Source of the DNA: Micropterix aruncella
Taxonomy: Eukaryota > Arthropoda > Insecta > Lepidoptera > Micropterigidae
DNA length: 64,000 bases
Direction of reading: 5' to 3'
Assembly: GCA_944548615.1 (NCBI GenBank)
Contig: OX155963.1
Coordinates: 27,289,336-27,353,335, forward strand
Position 1 is the stretch's first letter. Every line of letters starts with the position of its first letter. The translations under genes were made by a program, and so were the position numbers. Positions 42,318 through 54,470 of the stretch are shown here, piece by piece. The notes beneath the pieces are model-generated. The model was given only the letters and a program-made list of their open reading frames with translations. It ran no database searches and was not told where the DNA came from.

Positions 42318-45300
42318 ACGCGTCTAAGTAAATGGTAGCTGTGATGTCGTCGGAATGAATATACTCTCATAAACAGAAATAAACCGCTCGGAAAAGCTAT
42401 GAAAACTCGAAGACACCGTATTATGGTACACTAAAAGGTATTTACGAACAAGTATTAAAGGCACGAAACGGACCTCAGTGGTATTTTCAAAAATTAAAAC
42501 AATAAATATATATGTACACATATTAACAAAGTGAATAAAATAATAAATTAATTAAAGCCTAATAAAATATATAACAGTATAAAATAAAACAAACTAAAAG
42601 AAATGCATTGAATTGATATCGATTTGACTTATAAAAACACACAATAATAATACATCAGATAAAAACAAGAATACAAAGAGCCTTGTCCCATCAAAAATAA
42701 ACAAAAATACAAAACTTACAATTTAAAGTTAAAAAAAAAAAAAAATTTTTAATAAAAAAAAATTTTTTTTACAAGTTATCTAACCCGGCTAATCACCGGG
42801 CTCGATAAGACAACATTCTCCATTTATGCAAATTTCAAAACTTCCTAAAAAATAAATAAATCTAAAAAAATAAAGGTCATATAGTTACCAAATAAAAAAT
42901 AAAATCATAAATTCAAAAAATAAACAAATAACGTCCCTTTGCCTGAACCATTACGGACCGATCTAAGAATAAAGATGTTTCTCTACCTCAATATACCATT
43001 ATTATATACATATTAGGTTCGGTGCTACCCATCCAAATATAGAGAGAAAACACCTCCGGAATATCCGGGTTTTTATTATTTATTGGGTTTGGTGGTTATA
43101 TAGCCCGTCATTGGACAGAAACACCAGTGGAACCATTGGTTTCCGGGTATATGTACATCAACTGTCAGCGTAGAGTTAAAATCAACATGTCAGCTCTGTT
43201 GCGCAGAATACCACTATGAATATCATTATATTACATTACTACCATTATTATTCGATCACGCGGCGAGTAAGTCGGCAGAACTAAGTAGCGACTAGAACTC
43301 CGTACACAAAACCGTTGTGAATTCGACATGAACAGCTACAGAAAAATCTTTATTCGATCCCGGCATTTGCTAGGACATGGAGTCACTCCATACCATGAAA
43401 GTTTTTATAATAAAACACCCCCCCATAGATTAACCGTAATGATACTCTTAGTATAAAGCTCAAATTAGTTTGCCCATCGAAAGCTCTACAAATTTAACAT
43501 AGAAAACCGATCTTAATTGCATATAAATATCTGTATAAATTTACTTCCCTCATTATAGTAAATATATTTTCCCACAAACAGTCAAATAATAAAATAGGTA
43601 CTAGACAGACAATTTTGGTATGAAAGGAAGTATGATAGGATGGGTTCGAAATCGATGTAAGCAAGAAGCGTGCAAGACCCGCGAAAGAGAAAATTCAAGT
43701 TAAAATACTGAAAATTATTATTACCACCAAGACTAAGAAAAATTACCATCAGACAGAATTTATATACAATATAAACATTGGACACTAAAGATCTCACAAA
43801 TCTTAAACAGTTAGGGAATATCTAGCGGAACAACGCATATTAGACATTCTATATTAACTACATACCATCAAGAGCAAAATGACTAGAAAGTCAAAGACTG
43901 TGGTTTTGTCGCGAAAAGCGCGCATACTTTCAGTCCTCCCGTCCAAATAAAAGCAAATAAAATAACAAGGCTCTATAAAAATAAAAATACAAATTATACA
44001 ATAATTTATGACACAGCCCACATAAAATATTACATCTCCAATATACTTAAAAAAAAAAATAGCAAATAAATAGCAACATTTACACACATAATATACAAAC
44101 CCTATAAAAAATACATAAATAAAAACACGGTCGATCATGGGTCTCGCAAATTAAAATTACGTGAACCCGAGTCTGTATACTTCAGACAGGTCCCCAAAAT
44201 ATACATACACAAAATTATAAACAAACCGGCAAAAATTATATATATTAAAAATATACATTATTAATAAGTAACATATAGCCTTCCTAATATTATTTATGCG
44301 CCAATGCGCGAATGCTAATATACAATGCACATATAGATGAAAACAATCCATGATTAAATATTACACCCAAAATGACGTTAAATCACGTTCAATATTATAC
44401 AACCGGTTTCCTCTCTTCCCATAAATCACAAAAATAATAAAATACAACAAGGGCATTAAAAAATAAATATAGGAGAGATCTGATATCGAGGAGAAATAAA
44501 ATGCAAATAAAATCAAGTCCCATATATAAAATAACACAATAAATCGATAAAAATTTAACCATTGCACAACATTTTTATAAGTTTAATCAAAGGTCGTAGC
44601 GCATCTCGCTAACGGACCACATTCATTCCCCTTTATAATCCATAAATTATTACATCAAAAGTGCAGAAGACGCACACGCACGTCTGCGTCCATATTATTA
44701 AAGTCAGTAAAAAAGAAAGGAAAAAGAGAGCTACAAATGTACATATCAGCATAGAATATAAGTATATAAATATCGTATAATCACTAATCAGGTCATTATG
44801 TCTAGATAAAATGTTGTTTTTAAATATTAATAACGGTTGTTTCATAAGAGCTTTTACAGTAACTCCGTCAATAAAGAGTACTGATCTGTTATACCATATG
44901 TACCTAATCGGACACATAATATTAACTGCATACATAGTAATAGCAACTTAGTACATAGAAAATTAATGCTAGTTTATTTCTGTTTATTTAAATTTTTTAG
45001 GAAAGGAAATAGCAAATAGAATAACTGTCATTCTGTTATACATTCCACTGAGGAATAAAATATTGTAAGATCACACAAGGGTATAGATTGAATAAAAATG
45101 GAAATATATAGTTAATTGTTTGTAAACGAGGATATCACAATACCTACTCATGGTACAGTGAAACAAGCCTATCCTTCTTACCTCACCCATCCTAGTAGTA
45201 CCAGATAAAGAAACATTAGTATCTCGACAAGATGATGCCGCATACCTTTCTCAAATTCCAGAAAATTTGGAGCAACGATGCAGAAAAGGCCATACTCATA

Positions 45301-46777
45301 ACGACGTTACTATGATGAACCGATGCAGCGAATATCGACCCAATATTATAAAGGGATCTACACGCTAATCAATTGGATACGACAAATTTCACTACCGATC
45401 GTCCAAGGAAGAACACCATTAAATTCAACTTGCGATCCGGAAATTATAACTCCAAGCAGTCATAGCAGGTAAAAGACACATTTTCCTTACCTCTATAGAC
45501 ATTAGGACTTCAGACCAGATGACCAACACCAGAGGACCACTAGTCGCCGTACAAACAGCGTACCCGATGACGTCCGTATAATGGATATGCACACAGGAAT
45601 ACAGCAAGTACCATGCATATCATGCATATATTGTACCACTAGCATGCAGCTCTTTTCCCAGATGCTCTTTGAGTGAAAGACACTAAGAAAGTGCCATTCA
45701 GTTAGTTATCGTTAAAAGTGAGAGTGCAAGTAATTCGAGTCTAATATCTTACGGTATTTCAGTGAAATGGACAGTTGAGACCGTTAAGCTACCTATTCAA
45801 GTTCCCGTATTAATCAATTCTACACAGGACTTACATAAGCAAAGTGTTCATAAATTGCCACCTACGAGGAAAATTACCACGACAACGTAATAGTACACAA
45901 GACTTTATAAAGCAAAGTGTCAAATCTTAATTCATTACCCGAAATTTACAACATTACTTCAACGTAATGACCCAACATATAGACTTTTATAATCTGCTCC
46001 TGCACACATAGACTTTACTGCAAAGCAAGTGGCGTAGCATAGGAAGATACAGTTTAAAAAGACTCTATACTTCGTAGCAGAAATTTGGCTTCGTAACGGA
46101 ATTCAAGAAACTAATGCTTGTTTCCATTTTCTTGTCTGTCGTAAGGTGACGTATACCACGCTGCAGCCGACACCCTGGAGTGTCATGACGAAATCGACGA
46201 CCAGCCATTATTCGAGGACACACTTAGACGTCTACAGGACCCAGGATGCGACCGGAAGGATGTCAACGCGATCTACATTTAATTTTGTAAATTGTAAAGG
46301 GCCATATCCAGACTATATATCCACTTAACGTTAAAAAACGAGCAAGTGACTTCCATGACTGAACTTCTAGCGACAAAATACCCGTGACATTTCCACATTA
46401 CTCCATATATTTCCTTTCCGATCTCATAATCTACATCATAAATCATAATCAAATGCGTAGGATACAAACCGTAATAATACTTAGAAAAATGGAACTTTAA
46501 ATCAAACTTATAACTTTTCCATCTTCCTCACTTGTCAAGTTAAACTTACATACTCGTAAATATGAAATAAATTAATTTAGGTCAAATATATAGTTCATAT
46601 AAAAAAAACTAATAATAAGGAATTACTGAATCCAAGCACGAATATAGTACCGCACCAGTAGCTACGCTTCGTAGCAAGTGTTAGGCGTAGCGACTCGTAG
46701 TATAATTTGTTTCTTATTTGTTTATTGCTTCTTTTGTTAATGCCACCGTGGACGGTGACGTAGTTATCTACCCGGCA
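42318..46777 (+). other. Long 3' internal region of the LTR element, mostly non-coding
   Basis: About 4.4 kb between integrase and the 3' LTR. The minus-strand frames between 43582 and 44935 are hydrophobic and AT-driven, so not credible. A 44-codon acidic frame at 46148-46282 (GDVYHAAADTLECHDEIDDQ at its start) follows a pyrimidine-rich stretch ending TAAG and might be a small spliced exon. No envelope-like frame was recognised. GC content near 45.2-46.3 kb is slightly higher than upstream. Confidence 0.5.
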
Positions 46778-49379
46778 TGTAATGCTGCTGCATTACCCTA
46801 TACTTAGAAAGTATACCATTATAGTCAAATACTTATAAAATAATTAATCCAGTTAAGCAAATCCATTCATCGTATAAACTTTGCCGTGCAATCGACGGTT
46901 AGTCTTTGTACGTCACTAGTCAGCTCATCCGCAGCGGAGAGATTTTTTTTCAGTATTACCATTGCGGGTAATAGTTTTTTTTTGGCTACCGGACCTCGAG
47001 GAAGACGGTCGATATTTCGGAGAGGGCGCGCCCGCTTTGGCGGCGCGGCGCGCCCGATTCATTCACTACCCTGCATCCAGCCACTGCAGATTAAAATTCT
47101 TTATTTAAAGCCAGTACGAGATATAGAAGTATTTGAATCTTTAACTAAATTCAGTGTAACACCTGGGCAGGCCATCGAGGAATCCTCAACCCTACAGGCA
47201 AGTCGCTCACTGTACCATTAACCGCCTCTATTCTCGCTTCTTTTAATTTCTCGCTTTTTTATAAATTTCTATTACAATCTTAAAATCTATTTATAATTAA
47301 ATTAATGTGAAGCAGACGCCAGAAACCGCGTCGCTTCGAAAGGAACCCAGGTTATTGTAATAACGCCGTTAGGCCAGGGTTAGGTTAGATTAACTATAAC
47401 GTTCTACCGATAGAAATAGATTAAATAGCATAGCCGGCTTGTCCGCCGAATAAACGTGCATAGTTCACTTTTTCCTAAATTTTCATAAAATGTGCTACCC
47501 CCCATTAGGTCGAAAAGGTGAAAGTCGGCCCGCGAAACCCTTTCTATAATACCGTATTCTCGGAGTGCAATCCCCTCGATATCAGGTCCCTCAAAATATC
47601 CTCTTTCAAGTCTCTACCCCACGAAACAAAATCCCAAATCGCAAGCTAATTTTTGAATCTCTTTCCCAAAAGTACAAGTCCAAAATCTCGAAAATATTAT
47701 CTTTCAAATCACGTCTCAATAATACAAAAAAATCAATCATCTAAACTATTTTCCGTTATTTTATTAAAAAATCTTTACCCAATAAAAAGAATAGAACCAA
47801 GGTCAGCTCCCGATAAATAATATTCCTATTCAAACATTTATCTAAAAAATATAAAATCTAAATTCCCGGCTTATCCAAATTCCATTAGATTCTTACTCCA
47901 CCGTAACATAAAATTAAAGCGATCATTTTCCATAATCCTAAACATAAGAATAAATCATCTCCAATCATTATCAATCGACGTCTCTCTAGAAAAGTCTACG
48001 GTTCAACCGAAGGAGATACCCGCATCCCGATACCGACAGACTTCAACGCCTACCCGACTCCTAAAAAAAATCCGAAACCCTGAATTTCAATCACGAAAAT
48101 CACGGAAGCTCGATAGAAAATTCATAAAACCTTCGAAACTTAATTCGGCCTTGATATGCGCATTAATTAAAATCATATAGAAAGATCGGAGAACCTATGC
48201 ACAGGAACGTAACATGTACCATAAATTTTCGTAAAATATATTCTTCTTTATAATAAAAACTCCATTGTAAGGCATTATGTTTCATTTAATAAAAAAGGTT
48301 TAAAAATTGGTAATTCTATATTCTTCTCAGAAAAATTCGTAATAGTTCGAATTCGAGACGTAAGACGTGCAAGCGGAGCCAGGGAGGGAAAAGAAAATTC
48401 ACAGGGTTAAGAACCATTAATTTATGTTCGGACAAACCGAGCCTTATCATTTAAATTCTACGAACTCTAGTCTTGGAAATTTCTATACATTTCTTTGTTC
48501 AATCAATCGTTCAAAACACGAATCAATAAAGATAGAATCGCGAAACTTCTAGCTATTTTCCTTAGTATTCATTTCTACAGGTCATTTAAATTTGAAATTA
48601 AATTCGATAATATAATAAATAAATAGATCCAAAATCATCACCCAATAATAAAGATAAATTTCAATTTAAATTATCATTCAGTAATTCCGGACCGATTGTA
48701 AAAGATATTAAATCGCGCCGGGCGAGCGATCTCAGACCGGTTCGTTATCAATAGGCGGGCCCGCGACGGCCCGGCGAGCGCGGCGAGCGCCGGCGCCACC
48801 TGTAGGTGCGGAGGTGAAGGAGGGGGCCATGGCCGGTGCGACGTATCCGAAGATAGAGGGCGCTGCGCCGTTTTACCACAATCTACTTCCCGCGAATTGA
48901 GTACGGATTTGAATTCACGAAACGCTCTCCATAATTAAATAAATTTTATAATCTGCAAAAGCCAACATAGGAAATTTCAGTCCATAATTAATAGCCCATA
49001 ATTAAATAATTCGAGTATATTTTCCAATCCATAGCAAGTATACCCCATCCAACTTGATCGCCCGTCTGCCTCACAGACGATCCCGACTTCCGAGGACGCC
49101 ACTAATAAGGCGGGATAAAAACCACCCCTGAGGATCACATATTCCGACTTGAGCTAGTGAGGCCCCGTCAGTGACGTTCCTCCTCCCGTAATCTAGACCA
49201 ACCGCTAGGCGAAGGCGTGCGTCTAGCTTTTTGTGCGTGAACCCCATCCCTATAATTATCACGGATTGGCGCCCTGGAACTTGACGGTTTCCTAAAAATC
49301 AGATATTATCCGTGACATAATGGCATTTATCCGATCTTCATACAATACTATATAACCATTATAAACGGGGCACGTAGCA
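46778..49379 (+). repeat. 3' LTR, 2,602 bp
   Basis: Same length and ends as the 5' LTR. The sequence just upstream (TAGTTATCTACCCGGCA) lacks the expected polypurine tract for plus-strand priming. It is followed by AGCT. Confidence 0.95.
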
Positions 49380-49383
49380 AGCT
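49380..49383 (+). other. Right target-site duplication AGCT
   Basis: Matches 37897-37900. Confidence 0.85.
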
Positions 49384-49451
49384 GGAAACGATATCGAACA
49401 CCTGCAGAGCTTTTTAAAATAATTACACAACTTCCAGCACGAACCTACCGG

Positions 49452-49600
49452 TTTCTAATGGTTTCGTGCAGCAAGGGTGGTGTTGGCCAAATCCTTTGTC
49501 ATCTGACCTGCCAAACTCTCGGTTCAACTCCTATCTGGTAGTCTCCCCGAAGAGGGCATACCCCTCTCAGGGGCGCTGCGAGCTTCTGCCGCGGCCGTAA
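49452..49600 (+). mobile_element. DR-A dispersed repeat, left-terminal fragment
   Basis: CTAATGGTTTCGTGCAGC, 'GTTCAACTCCTATCTGGTAG' and 'CTCCCCGAAGAGGG' match the left terminus seen at 24986 and 62848. It stops where an inverted DR-A copy begins at 49614. Confidence 0.65.
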
Positions 49601-49613
49601 TCCTGCAATTTGG

Positions 49614-49930
49614 GTTGTCGACTACAGCGGGCGAGCCCGTCACCTCAGGAAGTTTTAACGATTAGTCGTTCTATCTCTCCCTGGAGTGAGCGCAGAAGAC
49701 TTGAGGACAAAATAGTCCACCGTCTAGCTACGCCACAAGCCTGTAAGAAGCCAACGCCTTAACCGCGAGATAGCCAGGAATGTTACCCAGCGGGCCTACA
49801 CTCACGCCCTTACTTCCAATTGTGAACAGATTACTCCGGTCTCTCGATTGGTTACGAGTTCGAGGTCGCTTGCGCGGTCCTCTCCCTTACGAAGCGGTGA
49901 AACGGTGTTTACCGAATCTATCGCGGACCA
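49614..49930 (-). mobile_element. DR-A inverted copy, first part (split by the 9.8-kb element)
   Basis: Starts GTTGTCGACTACAGCGGGCG and runs through 'GTCTAGCTACGCCACAAGCC' and 'AAGCGGTGAAACGGTG' to CTATCGCGGACCA. The sequence resumes at 59757. The rejoined copy is very similar, in inverted orientation, to 60115-60558. Confidence 0.8.
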
Positions 49931-50149
49931 CACTGAGAGAAATATCCTGACTTACCTTCTGATTTTGTCCTTCCAAAAGCGTTTCCTTTCAAAAAGAAGG
50001 ACTTTTCCTTCCTTGTTTACCGTCCGAATCGGAAAACTGCAAAATTCCTTCCAATATTTGGAAGGAATATTTTTTTTCCATCTAATACAGAATGAAATAA
50101 GGGAAGGAAATTATTTGGAAGGATTATACCAAGTAGGAATCACCTTCTA

Positions 50150-52030
50150 GTAAAATATTCCCACCAAAATAGGACGGAACAATATTTTTCCTTCCACATT
50201 AATCCTTTTAAAACGGTAAGAAATTTTTAGTGGGATAAATAACACCACTTTTCCATCTAAAATGGAAGAATTCGCTGATTATAACCTTCCATATTAGAGG
50301 TATTTTATTTGGACGGAATATCGCGATGAAAATCCTTTCAAATTAGATGATAATATCCTTCCAAATTGATTGTAACTGCTTGGTAAGAAAATTTAAAACG
50401 GATTAACCTTCCGTTTGTGAATTTTTTATCCAATACAGAAGAATATGTGTCTTCAAAATCAGCGGGAAATAATTGGTAGGTAAAATGTAACCGATTAACG
50501 TCCAAAAGTGTAAAAGTACACCCAATTCAGAAGTTACTTACCTTCTAAACCAGTAGATAATATCACCGGGAGAATATTCCTACTAAATAGTGGCGGAACA
50601 AAATTATACTCCTTCTAAGTTAGTACCGTTTAATTTGTCCGGTTCTCGAAATGGTCGGAAATTTTAGAAGGGATAATCTGTATCCTTTTAAGCCAGTGGG
50701 AAATATCAGTTATAAAAAGCGTTCCCACCAAAAAGGTCGGAACACTATTTATCCATCTACATTTTAACCTTTTAAAACAGTGAGAATTTTTCAGCAAAAA
50801 AAATAACATCCCGATTCCATCTAAACTGGAGGATTTAGCTGATGGTAACCTTCCAAATTAGAGGTGGATGGAATACCGTGACGAGAATTCTTTCAAATTA
50901 GACCATAATATCCTTCCAAATTGATTGTTGCCGTTTGTTAGGAAAATTTAAATCGGATTAACCTTTCGTTTGTGAAATTTTCATCAAATATAGAAGAATA
51001 TGTACCTTCAAAATCAGCGGGAAATAATTGATAGGTAAAATGTAACCGATTACCGTCCACAAGTGATAAAAGTGCGCCCAATTCAGGAGTTACTTACCTT
51101 CTAAACCAGTACCTTCATCGGGAGAATATTCCAACTACATAGTGACGGAATAAAATTATACTCCTTCTAAGTTAGTGCTGTTTAATTTGTCCGGTTCTCG
51201 AAATGGTCGGAAATTTTAGAAGGAATAATCTGTATACTATTAAGCCATGGTTGGATATATCAGTGATAAAAAACGTTCCCACTAAAAATGGTCGGAACAA
51301 TATTTGTCCATCTACATTTAACCTTTTAAAACAGTGAGAAATTTTCAGCAAAAAAAAATAACATTCCGATTCCATCTAAACTGGACGAATTAGCTGATGG
51401 TAACCCTCCAAATTAGAGGTGGACAGACTATCGTGACGAGAATCCTTTCAAAACAAACGATAATATCCTTCCAAATTCATTGTTGCCGTTTATTAGGAAA
51501 ATTTAAAACGGATTAACCTTCCGTTTGTGAAATTTTCATCCAATATAGAAGAATATGTACCTTTAAAATCAGCGGGAAATAATTAGTAGGCAAAATGTGA
51601 CTGATTACCACCCAACGGTAATAAAACTTCACCCATTTCAGAAGGTACTTACTTACCTTCTAAACCAGTAGTGAATATAATCAGAAGAATACTCCTACTA
51701 AAGAGTGACGGAACAATTATACCCTTCTAAGTTATTATCGTTTAATTTAGCAGGTTCTTGATTTGGCCGGAAATTTTAGAAGGAATAATCTGTGTCCTAT
51801 TAAGTCAGGGAGAAATATTCAGTAACAATAGATGATCCTACTAAAATAGAACTGAATAATATACTTTCTTTTGTATTTTATCCAATTAAAACAATAACAA
51901 ATTTTCAGTGTGAAGAATAAAACCCTTTTCCATCTAAAATGGAAGAATTGGCTGACGATAACCGTCCAAAATAAGATATTTTATTTGGAAAATCTTTTTA
52001 AATTAGATGATAATATCATTGCGAATTAAA
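50150..52030 (+). repeat. Tandem array, unit about 552 bp, about 3.4 copies
   Basis: AGAAGAATATGT followed by AAAATCAGCGGGAAATAATT recurs near 50440, 50990 and 51545 (spacing about 550). 'CCCAC(C/T)AAAA..GTCGGAACA' recurs near 50165, 50730 and 51280, with a weaker fourth near 51840. Units are dense in CCTTCCAAATTAG-like words in alternating orientation. It forms the left subterminal region of the 9.8-kb element, perhaps an amplified transposase-binding domain. Confidence 0.85.
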
Positions 52031-52075
52031 ATCTTAGGTATAAGTTAATTTTTAAAATCACGAACTTCTTCCTTA

Positions 52076-52288
52076 TTAAGGACAAATTCTGCGGCTTCTT
52101 GGTCCACGATGTTTTGGCCTCTGTGAGTCCACGTCTGATTCGTATTCTTGCAAAATATTTTGAATAGCTTTAACACCATAATTTCTGACTTTCCTATACC
52201 CCATGTTCTTGACCTTCTTTTTTGAAAAATCTGAAATAGCTATGTGCTTAAGGAAGATACCTTTAGTTACAGTAGTTTTTTCCGTTGG
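52076..52288 (-). CDS. Unrecognised coding-like frame, 70 codons, inside the 9.8-kb element
   Basis: Open from just after a TAG at 52289-52291 to a TAA at 52076-52078. It includes TKGIFLKHIAISDFSKKKVK, MGYRKVRNYGVKAIQNILQE and a basic tail RPKHRGPRSRRICP. The amphipathic helix-like segment and basic C terminus look like real protein and not AT-driven noise. It could be the last exon of the element's own protein or a captured gene. It has no recognised family. A 'CTATTTCAG' inside could be a splice acceptor. Confidence 0.4.
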   Translation of the reverse strand, partial: PTEKTTVTKGIFLKHIAISDFSKKKVKNMGYRKVRNYGVKAIQNILQEYESDVDSQRPKHRGPRSRRICP

Positions 52289-52624
52289 CTAACACTATCT
52301 GTTATTTCACTACGGTTCAAATATTGCCAAAAATATAATTGTCAAAGTTTACATATACATCACCTTAACGGTGTGTGTGCTACAATTGCGTTCTGAAGTA
52401 TTCCCGAAATATTCTGAATAATTTCTTCATGTCAGGGGTGTACGCCTGGTCTTCATGGGCTGCCTTGATTGGGTTATGTAAAACGCTTGATTGGGTTATG
52501 TAAAGTAGCCATAGCAAAACGTTCAAAAAAGTAATCTGTAAAGTAATGAAGATAATACTCAGGGAGATATAATACTCAGAGATCACTGTCAACCTTCCGA
52601 GTTCCGAGAACTAACTTAAATCCC

Positions 52625-52690
52625 TTTAGTGCAGGCTACCGGATAGGAGCTGACCCGTGAGTTAGGCCGACCTAAGATCACATAAGCAGG
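52625..52690 (-). mobile_element. DR-A scrap
   Basis: GGCTACCGGATAGGAGCTGA and GTGAGTTAGGCCGACCTAAG match the terminal part of DR-A (compare 4020-4075). The short length indicates an old fragment carried inside the 9.8-kb element. Confidence 0.65.
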
Positions 52691-52810
52691 CCATCAAGCG
52701 CCAAGTTGTTCGTATCCACTAGAATCCAAAACCGGACAGACAGACAGACTTTCGCTAGTTGTAGGTACATACCTTTTGTAAGTACATAAACGCTCGAAAA
52801 CATTACCCTA

Positions 52811-53012
52811 TCTTTTTACTTTTCCTACCGATTCGTCAATCTGATGGAATTACCCGTTTTTCCTTCTAAATATGCCTGGCTGGCAAAGAGAGGCCTAGAG
52901 ATGTACCACCTATTTTTTACTTTTCCTACCGATTCCTCAATCCGAGGGAATTACCCGTTTATCCTACTAAATTTGACTGCGGGGCAGATACAGGCTTAGA
53001 GATGTACCGTCT
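52811..53012 (+). repeat. Tandem dimer, unit about 101 bp
   Basis: Two copies share 'TTACTTTTCCTACCGATTC', 'GGAATTACCCGTTT', 'AGAGATGTACC'. Diverged by roughly 15-20%. Confidence 0.75.
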
Positions 53013-53082
53013 GACACATTAATATCGAACGATCCCAAAACATCGACTCGAAATGGGTTCTTACTTTTCAGTATACAGGATG

Positions 53083-53420
53083 TTAGAAACGACCAGGCAT
53101 ATTTTTAAGGGGTGATTCTGTACATCAAACTAAACAAGATTTTTTTTTTCATTTTGACTTTTTTATGAAAAAACATTTTTTTGGGTTTAAAAAGATTCTT
53201 TTGTATAAGAAATTATTCTACGTGATAAACGGAGTGGAGAATCATCTACAACTTTTTTTGATATTCATTTTGATTTTGATATTGATATTGACATGATATT
53301 TTTTGATGGTGTTTGTTAATGGGAAAAACAAACCTGAATATACAAAAGTTAAATCAAAAAATATTTTCCTATGCAACCAAGGCTTGAATCAAAAAAAGTT
53401 GTAGATGTTTTTCAACTTTA
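53083..53420. mobile_element. Diverged relative of the 54.0-kb hairpin MITE
   Basis: Shares GATTCTGTACATCAAACTAA with the termini of 54042-54470 and has the same internal words ('ACAACTTTTTTTGAT' and 'CAAAAAAAGTTGTAGAT') in inverted arrangement. Its right terminus is not clear. Confidence 0.5.
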
Positions 53421-53448
53421 ATGTTCACTAGAAACCTATCTATCGGGC

Positions 53449-53680
53449 CTAGCTCAGTCTTTGATTTCTAGCGTTCTGGCTACACGTATCGTGTGTTCTC
53501 CTGAAAAGTTATTTAGCAACGATTACCTAGACCGTTATGGCACCTGCACATAAAAAAATAGCCCTAGCCGCGTACTTTGACTTCTATAGTTCTGGTTACA
53601 CGTTTCGCGTGTGCTCCGTCAAAGTAAGTTTGCCACGAGTACCTAGACCGTTATGGCACCTGCACTATCCAAACATCAAA
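53449..53680 (+). repeat. Tandem dimer, unit 116 bp
   Basis: TACCTAGACCGTTATGGCAC occurs at 53524 and 53640. Flanking words 'TTCTGGCTACACGT/TTCTGGTTACACGT' confirm the duplication. It ends just before a Harbinger-like frame. Confidence 0.8.
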
Positions 53681-53740
53681 AATAGGCCTTGCCGGGACTA
53701 TTGTGGTCGCTACCATGAAAATTAAAAAAAGAAGAGGAAG

Positions 53741-53983
53741 ATGCGAGTAAGGCACTACTTGATATTATGGGAAAAGTTGTATAATAAGTTGTCAAATATT
53801 AAGTCCACTGAAGCCATCAGATTTGTGAAACTACCGGCCACACAATTTGAAGAAATTTTAAGATTAGTAACTGCTTTTATAAAAAAAAAAGACACTATTC
53901 TATCACAAAGTGTCACTGCAAAGAAAGGATTGGTAGTTACTTTAAGATTTCAGTTCCTTGATATTATATTATATATAACATAG
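53741..53983 (+). pseudogene. PIF/Harbinger transposase, N-terminal fragment
   Basis: 80 open codons. LPATQFEEILRLVTAFIKKK, then DTILSQSVTAKKGLVVTLRF matches the region preceding the DDE nuclease in Harbinger transposases (pattern F..LL..V.P.I.K.DT..R..I...ERL.VTLRFLATG). The conserved 'LATG' and all catalytic blocks are lost after LRF. The frame ends in AT-rich sequence just before a hairpin MITE (54042), whose insertion or an associated deletion may have truncated it. Confidence 0.75.
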
Positions 53984-54041
53984 AGATTGTAAGATACGGC
54001 GTGTACCTACAATCTCTACATAAGGTTTAACAACAACTCTT

Positions 54042-54470
54042 GTCCTTATATTTTCAGGGGAGCTTCTGTCTATCAAACAAAATGTAAAAATCGTTTTTTA
54101 TTGTAGTTTTTTTTTAATGAAAAAACATTTTTTTGAATGTTAGGAGATTGTATTGTACAGTAGAATATTACACATAAAAAATAACTTAAATTCATCAACA
54201 ACTTTTTTGATTTAGACCTATGTTACTGAGAAAAAAAAACTGAATATTCGAATGTTGAATATAAAAAAATATTTTACAAGGTAACCAAGACTTAAATCCA
54301 AAAAAGTTGTAAATGATTTTCCACTCAGTTTTTAATGTGAAATATTCTACTGTACAATAAAATTTCCTAATATACAAAAACATGTTTTTTTCAGAAAAAA
54401 GCCAAAATTAAAAAAAAGCAATTTCCTTGTTTAATTTGATGTACAGAAGCTCCCCTGAAAATAATAAGGA
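54042..54470. mobile_element. Fold-back MITE, 429 bp
   Basis: TCCTTATATTTTCAGGGGAG and CTTCTGT at the left are mirrored at the right (ACAGAAGCTCCCCTGAAAAT, then AATAAGGA). Pairing extends through the interior ('ACAACTTTTTTGATT' against 'CCAAAAAAGTTGTAAAT'). Harbinger-family MITEs are one possibility given the adjacent transposase scrap, but no 3-bp TWA duplication was demonstrated. Confidence 0.75.

Larger units (their letters stand above)
37901..49379 (+). mobile_element. Ty3/gypsy-type LTR retrotransposon, complete ends, defective interior
   Basis: 11,479 bp bounded by two 2,602-bp LTRs with TG...CA ends and a 4-bp AGCT duplication. Internal order: primer-binding site, about 1 kb of non-coding leader, an integrase fragment (41532-42317), and about 4.4 kb of low-coding sequence. 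Gag, protease, reverse transcriptase and RNase H are absent. Integrase assigns it to Ty3/gypsy. Long LTRs, near-identical LTRs and a missing pol suggest a non-autonomous derivative mobilised in trans. No purine-rich tract is visible directly upstream of the 3' LTR. The integration could have happened very recently. Confidence 0.92.

Noticed and set aside
43582..44935. Series of hydrophobic minus-strand frames resembling membrane proteins
   Set aside because: Phe/Ile/Tyr-rich runs are the expected translation of AT-rich DNA. No conserved motif, signal or codon bias.
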